The translations under genes were made by a program, and so were the position numbers. From Tritrichomonas foetus (Eukaryota; Parabasalia; Tritrichomonadida; Tritrichomonadidae): a stretch of 16,889 nt of DNA. Position 1 is the first letter of the stretch. Every line of letters starts with the position of its first letter. Positions 1 through 6,821 of this stretch are shown here, piece after piece. The DNA lies in assembly GCA_001839685.1 (NCBI GenBank), contig MLAK01001400.1:1-16889 (forward strand), written 5' to 3'. Under the pieces are notes generated by a model, which worked only from the letters and a program-made list of their open reading frames with translations, ran no database searches and had not been told where the DNA came from.

Positions 1-27
1 GATTTTTTGAGCGAAGCGCAAAAAATC
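1..27. repeat. Near-perfect palindrome at the left edge
   Basis: Bases 1-12 pair with 16-27 (GATTTTTTG...GC against GC...CAAAAAATC) with a single A/G mismatch, giving 11 pairs around a GAA loop. The apex reads GCGAAGC, a sequence known to form an unusually stable DNA mini-hairpin. It begins at the first base of the window, so a larger element could continue to the left. It may be a transposon end or the tail of a neighbouring gene's 3' region; neither can be shown from here. Confidence 0.6.
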
Positions 28-361
28 ACAACTGTATACTCTACTACAAATTTATGACATGTTTGAGTAACTTTTTCTGATATATCATATTGGTTTGTAT
101 TTTATTTGTACTTTTTATAATAATCATATCACTGTCTTTGTTTGTATCAGTCAAATTCGACAAGATATTTAGAATTAATATATAATGATATTATATTTTA
201 AACATATATTTTACATGTATTTACAGGAATATATTTTAGATAAAAATATGTTTTTTGGGATTTAATATCAAGATACAGATGCAAAATTTTGTGACATAGA
301 AAATTTGTGATAATTCTTATCGTTCATATAAAAAGATAAACGTGTGAGATATTCTATTTTC
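28..361. other. Upstream region of the DnaJ-like gene
   Basis: This is very AT-rich DNA with no credible ORF. TATCGTT at 318-324 lies about 40 bases before the ATG. It is the reverse complement of a TAACGATA-like Myb recognition element described in Trichomonas vaginalis promoters, so it could be regulatory, but a 7-mer is weak evidence. TTCATAT at 324-330 resembles, but does not match, the trichomonad initiator TCAYTW. Confidence 0.3.
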
Positions 362-1522
362 ATGATTTCTGATTCATACTTATATGATGCTCTTGGTGTT
401 GATGTAAATGCTTCTCCAAAAGAATTAAAGCGTGCATATCTAAAAAAATCAGCGAAAATCAATGAAAATAGTGACAACAATATAGCAAAATTACTCGATA
501 CCGCTTTTCACGTTTTAATTGATCCAAATTTACGACATATATATGACCAGCATGGATTAGTGGTATTAGACGAGATAGAAGAAAGCGATTATCTCAATAG
601 ATCATATTATTCCGAAAGCAAAGTTAGAACACCTCGAAAACAGCACAGAACGATTCAAACATTCGATTTAAAACTTTCTCTCAAAGATCTTTATAATGGA
701 TGCACGGTTCCACTTGGCGTAGAAATTGAACAACAGTGTAGAAAATGTAAAGGGAGTGGAATTGCCTCACCCATTAAATGCAAATGTAAAACGTGTAATG
801 GTGGTGGAAGAGTTTATATTTCTAGTGATCCCTATGGGACAGGAAAAATGTCTCCTCGAAAATGTCCAGATTGTTACGGGAAGGGTGTAGTTTTACAGAA
901 GAAAAAAGGAGCCTGCAGAGAATGTCTTGGATATGGAATTGAAAAAATTAAAGCGAATATTGACGCTACCATTCCTCCAGGAACAGCTGATGGTGATAGA
1001 GTATCAGTTGATGGATACGATGATATCAAAATCGCCATCATTGAAAAGAGGAGTTCTCGTTTTGTTAGAGAAGGAAATGATTTATATGTAAGAAAAATTA
1101 TTTCTCTGACACAAGCAATATGCGGAGTCAGATTCCCAATCAAACATTTAGATGGGAGGATTTTAATATGTAACTCAGAGCCATCACAAATAATAAAACC
1201 TGGAACTACACTTGTTATAGAAAATGAAGGATTTCCAATTTTAGAAACACCTTCAAAAAAAGGAAATCTTTATGTTGTTTTTGATATTGAATTTCCACAG
1301 AGTCAAGATATAGATCAAAGACTTAATCAATTAATAGGTCATACTATCCCTCAACAGAAATTTCATGAAATTGATGATGTTGTTGTTTTGAAAGATTCTT
1401 CAATTGAAGAATTCGGAAAATCTTATCAGAAAAAAATGAAAATGAATCAAGTTTACTCAGATTATTATTCAGATGATGAATATTTTGAAGAAGATGATTT
1501 TGATTTTGATGGATATGAATAA
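362..1522 (+). CDS. Class A DnaJ/Hsp40-like co-chaperone without an HPD motif
   Basis: 386 residues. The first in-frame ATG is at 362; the open frame extends to a GTG at 344, which a eukaryote is unlikely to use. Order of parts: J-like domain (about 5-65, ending YDQHG), a linker without the usual Gly/Phe-rich stretch (66-100), a zinc-finger region with four complete CxxCxGxG repeats (C126/C129, C142/C145, C168/C171, C185/C188), the client-binding C-terminal domains (REGNDLYVRKIISLTQAICG at 236-255; NEGFP at 288-292), and a very acidic Tyr/Asp/Glu tail (366-386). This is the layout of the DNAJA/Ydj1 class, which hands unfolded clients to Hsp70. The helix II-III loop reads KINENSDNN where KYHPDKN is expected, so the Hsp70-activating HPD tripeptide is absent. 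The stop is TAAA. There is no C-terminal CaaX box, so a cytosolic or nuclear location is likely. Family assignment is firm; normal co-chaperone activity is doubtful. Confidence 0.93.
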   Translation: MISDSYLYDALGVDVNASPKELKRAYLKKSAKINENSDNNIAKLLDTAFHVLIDPNLRHIYDQHGLVVLDEIEESDYLNRSYYSESKVRTPRKQHRTIQTFDLKLSLKDLYNGCTVPLGVEIEQQCRKCKGSGIASPIKCKCKTCNGGGRVYISSDPYGTGKMSPRKCPDCYGKGVVLQKKKGACRECLGYGIEKIKANIDATIPPGTADGDRVSVDGYDDIKIAIIEKRSSRFVREGNDLYVRKIISLTQAICGVRFPIKHLDGRILICNSEPSQIIKPGTTLVIENEGFPILETPSKKGNLYVVFDIEFPQSQDIDQRLNQLIGHTIPQQKFHEIDDVVVLKDSSIEEFGKSYQKKMKMNQVYSDYYSDDEYFEEDDFDFDGYE

Positions 1523-2186
1523 ATGTTTGAATTCTTTCCAATTATTTATTTTTTCGTGTTTAGATAAATGATATTACTCCTTTTTTACATAATATAACAA
1601 TATCATTAGAAAAGAAGAACTATAACATATCAAGTAGACATATAATAATAATATGATTTTTCTTTGATTCAAAAGGAAACTATAAAACAAATAGAAGAAT
1701 ATCAATTCACGAGATTCATTTGTTTGTTTTCGATCAGATCAATGTGATTAGAAAAAATGAAATTATATATTAGAATTATAACAATTAAGGATGAATTCAC
1801 TAGAAACATTTTCGTGATGTTTTTGTATCAGTAAATAGCTTTCGCAATAAAGAAATTTGACTAAAGTAAAATACTGCTCAATAATTTTCTTCATTGATCA
1901 GTATAAACAACCTATCAAAGTTTATGTATTTTAGGATATTATATTCATTGCAATGGAGAATAATAATATCGTAAAAAAACATAAGAATAGATCTATACTT
2001 TTTCATATGCTATTTGGCCAAGCTGTATCGTATTTCATTGAAAAAGCTTTTCAGAATTATCAGAATTTAAATATATTTTGAAAAAGTGGAACAATTTTAC
2101 CATGAAATCGCCATTTTAGGTGGATTCTAAAATACGATTTATCTTTTCGCCATTCAAATTTCGGGAAAAATATTAGCAATTTTAAT
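1523..2186. other. Intergenic spacer and kinase promoter region
   Basis: 664 bases of AT-rich DNA between two co-oriented genes, with no protein longer than about 42 codons. Near the kinase start the octamer TCGCCATT occurs twice (2108-2115 and 2147-2154, 39 bases apart). The first copy continues into TTAGGTGG. Its distance from the ATG (40-80 bases) suits a core-promoter element, but no perfect TCAYTW initiator is visible close to the ATG. Confidence 0.35.
1953..2081 (+). CDS. Possible 42-residue small ORF (weak)
   Basis: An ATG at 1953 opens 42 codons ending in TGA. The product would start with a basic Asn/Lys-rich stretch and continue into an aromatic helix-like segment (LFHMLFGQAVSYFIEKAF). 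TCATTG lies immediately before the ATG and is one base off the trichomonad initiator. Against it: the ORF is short, the stop is TGA while every confident gene here uses TAA, and no family is recognised. It may be chance or a relic. Confidence 0.13.
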   Translation: MENNNIVKKHKNRSILFHMLFGQAVSYFIEKAFQNYQNLNIF

Positions 2187-4616
2187 ATGAACTCGAAGCT
2201 TGAAAAACTCGCAGCTGAGCTTTCCGAGTATCGTATTAGTTTAAATGATTTCGAAATCGGTCAACAAATTGGGCACGGTGGCTTTTCTGAAGTGTATATC
2301 GGAATGCAAACTACCACAGGCAAACTCTGTGCAATTAAAATTCTTAATGCAAAAGATTTACATGGTGATAGTTTTGTTGTTTATGAAAGAGAAGTCAGTA
2401 TTCTTGCAAAAGGTCGCAATTTATTTTTACTTCGTTTTGTTGGATTTACAACCAGTCATCCTTTTACGATTGTTACGGAATTCGCTTCAAAAGGATCGCT
2501 TTATGATGCGCTCCATCATAAAATAGGATCGCCAATTTTGACTGGAACGCAAAAAACGATTATCGCAATGGGAATCGCCTACGGAATGCATCGATTACAC
2601 AAAATTCGAGTTATCCATCGTGATTTAAAATCGCTCAATGTTCTACTTGACGACAGTTGCCTGCCAAAAATATGCGATTTTGGTCTTTCCAGATATATTG
2701 ATAATCCTGATACTTATCTCACAGTTGATATTGGAACACCACACTGGATGGCTCCTGAACTTTTTACGACGCACGATTACACAAATAAAGTTGATGTTTA
2801 TTCATATGGAATATTATTATGGGAGCTTTTAACTGGAACGTATCCTTTTAGAGGGCTTAACTCTGTTCAAATTGCCTTTGCTGTCTGTAAAGAGCAAGCA
2901 CGACCAGAAATTCCACGTCATGCTTCATCGTCATTAACACCGAGAGAATTAAGAGAATTGATCAGTCTTTGTTGGCATCAAGATCCAGCTGCTCGACCAC
3001 TTTTCCATTCAATTTATAAAAAATTTGCTAATCATGAGGTTTGTTTCCCTGGAACTGACCAGAACATCGTTGCGGGGATTGTTGATTTAATTCGCAAAGA
3101 TAAAATCGCATCACAAACTCAATCTAGATCAAAATTACTTGATACTCCAGTTTCTTCTACTAAAAGATATTTTCTTAGTGAACAATATAAATCAACTGCA
3201 CCGATTCCTATTTTCACCAAACATAATGATGATTTTAGTGCAATACGAGATAGTAATTCACCTAATTTTTGTCAAGATTTAAATGAATTAAAGAATAACT
3301 TGAAACCTTTTCAAGCTGAGTCATTTTTCCAGGTAATTAAACCTCATTTTCGAACAGAAAACTTAGAAGCATTAAATGCAATTCTTACTGTCACTGCTGA
3401 ACTGATTAATAAAGCTCCTGATTTCTTTCAATCCTTTTTACAGATGCAAATGATGGAATTCCTTCCATTCTCTAGAAAAGAATTGATTGATCCAATCTAT
3501 CAAATATTAGTCACTGTTTTCTTGAAGTCCCCAGCTTTAATCACAAAAACAATAATTTGTCAACTTCCTGCAATGTGTAGAATTGAGCCTTTATATGTTC
3601 TTCATTTAATTAATATATATACATGCATGCATGCACCAATGCAGTATTTTTGGGATGTTGCTGATATTTTAATTACAAGTCAAGATGATTTCATTCAAAA
3701 AGACTCTGTTCAACAATTTTTAAAGCTTCTTTTCACTTTAATTCAACTTTTTGAAACTTATCGTCAAAACCGTCAGCAACACATTGGGAAAATATGTATA
3801 AAAGTTGCAACAACCCAACTTGGAGAGCCGATGCATCTTGCTTATCAGCTTTTATCGTTTTTACTTATTAAAAATGACTTCCAAATCGGTCAGCTTGAGC
3901 GAACTTTTGTTGATGCAATGATAAGACATATCAACAAACCTGAAGATGCTGATTATGCTTTATCTTTCTTAATTAGATTACCATCACGCCTTCCATACAT
4001 TCTTTTAATTCCACCCATTGCATTACATGCGTCAAGATCTCAAGTAGCAGCTGCAATTTTAATTGAATATGTAGAAAATGAAGAAATGGCAACAAAATTA
4101 ATTGAAACGATTGATATTTTACAACCTTTACCGACTATTGATTATTCGATTCGATTGCTTTTAACTATCTTAAGATTCCAATCAATTACAGAAAGAGTGG
4201 TAATGTTAACAGGGCTTCAGAATTTCCTTGTTCGTGCTTTAATGACAAAAAGTGTTGATGTTATAAATGCAGCGGCAACAATTGAAATTTGTTTATGTAC
4301 TAAAATTCATCATTACGTGAATACTTTTTATGAATCAAAGTTTCTACCTCAATTCTTTGAAACGATAGTTAAACATGATAATTCAGTGTCGTGGAATATA
4401 GCAGGAAAAATGATTAACTTTTTATCAAATAACGGTTTTCATCAACAGTTTTTAAGTGTTTTGGTGATTATTGAAAATGTGTTGGCGGAATCATCATTTG
4501 GCGTAAACTATGCAATTGCAATCTTGAAAGTTTTAATGAAGTTGGATGAAATTCGAAATCATATAGAAAACTCAGATCAATTCCCTAATTGTGCGAGATA
4601 TATAGACAACTGTTAA
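2187..4616 (+). CDS. TKL-type protein kinase with long helical-repeat C-terminal region
   Basis: 809 residues from the ATG at 2187. The kinase domain covers about 22-280 and every catalytic element is intact: glycine loop IGHGGFSEV (28-36), CAIK lysine at 51, alpha-C glutamate in YEREV (E69), HRDLKSLN (144-151), DFG (164-166), GTPHWMAPE (183-191), DVYSYGILLWELLTG (203-217) and the C-lobe arginine in DPAARP (R270). HRDLKSxN, the W after GTP and DVYSYG point to the tyrosine-kinase-like (TKL) group with Ser/Thr specificity. DFG is followed by LS. The remaining 520 residues are rich in Leu/Ile helices in repeated pairs and look like an ARM/HEAT-type scaffold, the arrangement seen across the expanded trichomonad TKL family. 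No signal peptide or membrane segment is seen, so it is probably a cytosolic signalling kinase. The substrate is unknown. The stop is TAAA. It converges on the CENP-C gene 231 bases away. Confidence 0.95.
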   Translation: MNSKLEKLAAELSEYRISLNDFEIGQQIGHGGFSEVYIGMQTTTGKLCAIKILNAKDLHGDSFVVYEREVSILAKGRNLFLLRFVGFTTSHPFTIVTEFASKGSLYDALHHKIGSPILTGTQKTIIAMGIAYGMHRLHKIRVIHRDLKSLNVLLDDSCLPKICDFGLSRYIDNPDTYLTVDIGTPHWMAPELFTTHDYTNKVDVYSYGILLWELLTGTYPFRGLNSVQIAFAVCKEQARPEIPRHASSSLTPRELRELISLCWHQDPAARPLFHSIYKKFANHEVCFPGTDQNIVAGIVDLIRKDKIASQTQSRSKLLDTPVSSTKRYFLSEQYKSTAPIPIFTKHNDDFSAIRDSNSPNFCQDLNELKNNLKPFQAESFFQVIKPHFRTENLEALNAILTVTAELINKAPDFFQSFLQMQMMEFLPFSRKELIDPIYQILVTVFLKSPALITKTIICQLPAMCRIEPLYVLHLINIYTCMHAPMQYFWDVADILITSQDDFIQKDSVQQFLKLLFTLIQLFETYRQNRQQHIGKICIKVATTQLGEPMHLAYQLLSFLLIKNDFQIGQLERTFVDAMIRHINKPEDADYALSFLIRLPSRLPYILLIPPIALHASRSQVAAAILIEYVENEEMATKLIETIDILQPLPTIDYSIRLLLTILRFQSITERVVMLTGLQNFLVRALMTKSVDVINAAATIEICLCTKIHHYVNTFYESKFLPQFFETIVKHDNSVSWNIAGKMINFLSNNGFHQQFLSVLVIIENVLAESSFGVNYAIAILKVLMKLDEIRNHIENSDQFPNCARYIDNC

Positions 4617-4847
4617 ATATTGTTTCTTTTGATATTCTTTGTGTATGTCTTTTCTATGTAATTATTATATAGATATTATTTATTATTTTTATTATAATTT
4701 CCGAATAAAGTTTTTATATATTCCGGTAATTTATAAAAATCATGTTTTTTAATAATTTTATGATATAATAATTTTTAAATTTTTAATTTTGATAATTTTG
4801 TTATGGTTTGTGAAAAAATGGATAAAGAATAATTCTTAATCTAGAAT

Positions 4848-5810
4848 TTATTTATAAACAAAAATTGTCGCAATTTTGCCAGAAAGATTTTCAACTGTAA
4901 ATTCTTTTCCTTTTGCGACATAAAAATAACCGCCTTCAGAGCTTTTCCATGTTTTCCCATTTAATGTAATTTGAACCCCGCCTTCTTTAATCAGATATTT
5001 TTGTCCTGCACTTTTTGGCTGAAAAATTCTTTTTTCATTTGTCTCGATTTGAATCATTGTTTCATCTTTTTTTATGGTCTCTTTATCATCAAATTTTATT
5101 TCCCTAACTTTTGTCATACATCCACTTTCATCTGGTTGGTACAATATTTTTTCACCCATCCAGTATCTAAGTGGTTTAGTTTTTGGTCTTCGAGATCTTC
5201 TGAGTGCTATTGGAAGTTCACATTCATCCGCATCAAATTTATGAATCGTTTTGTTATTTGAAAAATCATCAATTTTAGGTTCACTTGATTCACTGCAAGT
5301 TTCTTCTGATGACATTTCTTTGTTTGAGAGAATAGGCAAATCTTTTTTTTCTGTTTTATGATATGAAATGTTATAACGTGGAAAATATGGCGAAAATTCA
5401 CCTGATTTTTGACCATTCGGAATTTCTGCTCTTGGTGGTGTTTGTATGAATGTGTAATCGTGCTTGAATCTCTCCAAATATTCTTGATCCATATGTTTCC
5501 TTATTTTGTCTTTCAGTTTTTTATCACTTGGGGTATAAACTCGAACTTCACCAATGTGCATCTCCAATCTTGGTTTTCTCGAGAATGAAGGCTTGTTGAT
5601 TTGTGAATGTTGGTTAAAATAGGGAATAATTTTCATTTCGTCAAGTTCTTCGAAAATTTGCTGCGATTTTAGGAAAATTTCTGGCTTGATATATTTGGAA
5701 CAAAAATTTTGTTCGTTTCGGAGTTTTTCTTGTTTGATATGTCCTTTTTGACATGTTTGTTGGATATCTCCTCTGGTATTTTCATGTTTGACAGAAGATT
5801 TATTCCTCAT
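4848..5810 (-). CDS. CENP-C/Mif2-like inner kinetochore protein
   Basis: 320 residues from the first in-frame ATG (5808-5810). Residues 203-217 (5160-5204) read LRRSRRPKTKPLRYW followed by MGEKI. This is a strong match to the CENP-C motif (RRSxRxxxxPxxYW), which in other eukaryotes binds the CENP-A nucleosome through its Arg and Trp residues. The last 65 residues (about 255-320) form a small beta-rich module with EGGVQITLNG, SSEGGYFYVAKG and a final ATIFVYK, matching the Mif2/CENP-C cupin used for dimerisation. The N-terminal 200 residues are basic, low in order and not conserved to my eye, as is usual in this family, where they recruit outer kinetochore parts. The protein is shorter than human (943) or yeast (549) CENP-C. 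It should act in the nucleus at centromeres. The stop is TAAA. The start is uncertain because the frame stays open to 5894 without an ATG; a TTG at 5886-5888 is the farthest candidate. Confidence 0.85.
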   Translation of the reverse strand: MRNKSSVKHENTRGDIQQTCQKGHIKQEKLRNEQNFCSKYIKPEIFLKSQQIFEELDEMKIIPYFNQHSQINKPSFSRKPRLEMHIGEVRVYTPSDKKLKDKIRKHMDQEYLERFKHDYTFIQTPPRAEIPNGQKSGEFSPYFPRYNISYHKTEKKDLPILSNKEMSSEETCSESSEPKIDDFSNNKTIHKFDADECELPIALRRSRRPKTKPLRYWMGEKILYQPDESGCMTKVREIKFDDKETIKKDETMIQIETNEKRIFQPKSAGQKYLIKEGGVQITLNGKTWKSSEGGYFYVAKGKEFTVENLSGKIATIFVYK

Positions 5811-5894
5811 TTCTGGATTAGTAAACGGTCTTATCTTATTGAATTTTGAAAGAATATTTGGCCGAGAAAAATCCGGAAATGGAAACAAAAAATT
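5811..5894 (-). other. ATG-less open extension in front of CENP-C
   Basis: The CENP-C frame continues upstream for 28 codons to a TAG at 5895-5897 with no ATG. It encodes a Pro/Phe-rich, protein-like stretch (LFPFPDFSRPNILSKF). It could be 5' UTR, the end of an unseen upstream exon, or sequence lost from the gene by a mutation of its original start. No trichomonad acceptor sequence is seen just upstream, which argues against a simple intron. Confidence 0.3.
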
Positions 5895-6064
5895 CTACTT
5901 GATTATGTTCAAGATTAGAAGCACTTCTTATCTCATTGAATAGTAGAAATGCTTAAGATTCTCAACTAATAAATTTGGAAGATAGTTTTTTCCTACAAAA
6001 TCTACTTTATTGAAAGAATCCAATTTTTTATGTGATATGCTAACCCAAAAGTAAACGTAAAGTG

Positions 6065-6085
6065 AAGGTCAAATAAAGGTCAAAT
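6065..6085. promoter_or_regulatory. Tandem AAGGTCAAAT repeat, 11-bp period
   Basis: AAGGTCAAAT occurs at 6065-6074 and again at 6076-6085, so the copies are in helical phase. The second copy continues into AAATGTG (6082-6088), which also begins the large hairpin arm at 6107. The position suits a transcription factor site for either the putative RNA at 6107-6210 or the minus-strand CENP-C gene about 255 bases away. No factor is identified. Confidence 0.35.
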
Positions 6086-6092
6086 GTGGATA

Positions 6093-6244
6093 AAACTTTC
6101 ATGTGTAAATGTGATGTGAACTTTGCTGGTTCTTTTGAGCGTCAGCGCCTCATCCAATGGCTGAATGAGGCAAAGGGGCCCGCAAAGCCGCATCACATTT
6201 GCCCATTTTTCTGTCAAAAGGCATGTCTCATCGGAAAAAAGTTT
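6093..6244 (+). ncRNA. Candidate structured RNA / GC-rich hairpin element
   Basis: A GC-rich island (about 41 of 74 bases in 6117-6190 by hand count) in otherwise strongly AT-rich spacer. Nested pairing is clear: 6107-6116 with 6191-6200 (10 bp, perfect), 6121-6126 with 6182-6187 (6 bp), 6128-6135 with 6172-6180 (with G-T pairs and one bulge), and 6147-6153 with 6165-6171 (7 bp, GCCTCAT/ATGAGGC, 11-base loop). AAACTTT at 6093-6099 can pair with AAAGTTT at 6238-6244 to close a larger domain. On +, TTTTT at 6206-6210 follows the hairpin directly and could end a Pol III transcript. I could not match it to tRNA, 5S, U1, U2, U4, U5, U6, SRP or RNase P landmarks. The strand is uncertain. It could also be regulatory DNA, a transposon relic, or 5' UTR structure of CENP-C. 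Confidence 0.4.
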
Positions 6245-6413
6245 CTGCCACTTGATTGATGTTATTTAATGCAAAAAGAGGGGAAAAAGAAAAAAAGAAA
6301 TTATTCACTAAAAACAACACATAAGAGAAAATTCAGGACAGCATGGATATTTTACAGAATAAACGAGTGATTTTTTGGAAAGAATTTTGGTTAAAAAAAA
6401 AAAATAAAAGTGA

Positions 6414-6821
6414 TTAATCAGCATCATCACTTGATGAAATGACAGGTTCAGATTCGCATTCTCGGCTTTCGCTGCTGTCACTATTGTCGCCATTGAAATC
6501 TTTGACTTTTCTCCTCAAGATAACCGTCTTTGTCGTCACATTTCCATACCTGGAATCCGTTATGATGCATGGAACAGCTTCGAGCTTTTTTTGATCAATT
6601 CCTGAAAAAAGTCCAATAACAGACTCATTTTCTAAATCTTCATTTTCGATGGCACTGATGATTTCGTTGGCTTTTCCTTTTTGGTAGCTTGCTTCAATTT
6701 CGAATAAAGGTAGATTTCCTTCAGTTGATCTCATGAATAGATCAGATGTTTCAAGATATACCTCGAGTTCAATGCCATATGAAGGTGACTCGTCCTTTTC
6801 AACGTATGGTTCTTCAAACAT
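6414..6821 (-). CDS. Small acidic protein of unknown function
   Basis: 135 residues from the first in-frame ATG (6819-6821); the frame runs further up only without an ATG. I do not recognise it. Residues about 12-100 alternate short beta-like strands (SYGIELEVYLET, LPLFEIEASY, AVPCIITDSR, TKTVILRRKV) with one helix (KANEIISAIENEDL), suggesting a compact alpha/beta domain. From about residue 108 it becomes a low-complexity acidic tail rich in Ser/Asp/Glu with several possible CK2 sites, ending SSSDDAD. No signal peptide or membrane segment is seen. The upstream sequence on the coding strand has TTCATTCC about 40 bases before the ATG, one base short of the TCAYTW initiator. The stop is TAATC rather than TAAA, followed by an oligo-T run. 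A nuclear or chromatin role is conceivable from the tail but not shown. Confidence 0.5.
   Translation of the reverse strand: MFEEPYVEKDESPSYGIELEVYLETSDLFMRSTEGNLPLFEIEASYQKGKANEIISAIENEDLENESVIGLFSGIDQKKLEAVPCIITDSRYGNVTTKTVILRRKVKDFNGDNSDSSESRECESEPVISSSDDAD

Noticed and set aside
344..361. GTG-initiated extension of the DnaJ-like protein
   Set aside because: A GTG start is not expected in a eukaryote; the ATG at 362 begins right at the J domain.
3627..3642. ATGCATGC short tandem repeat in the kinase
   Set aside because: It is in frame, encodes ordinary residues (CMHAPM) and is too short to be a meaningful repeat.
6158..6169. tRNA box A-like TGGCTGAATGAG inside the GC-rich element
   Set aside because: No box B follows at the right distance and the fold is not a cloverleaf, so it is not a tRNA.
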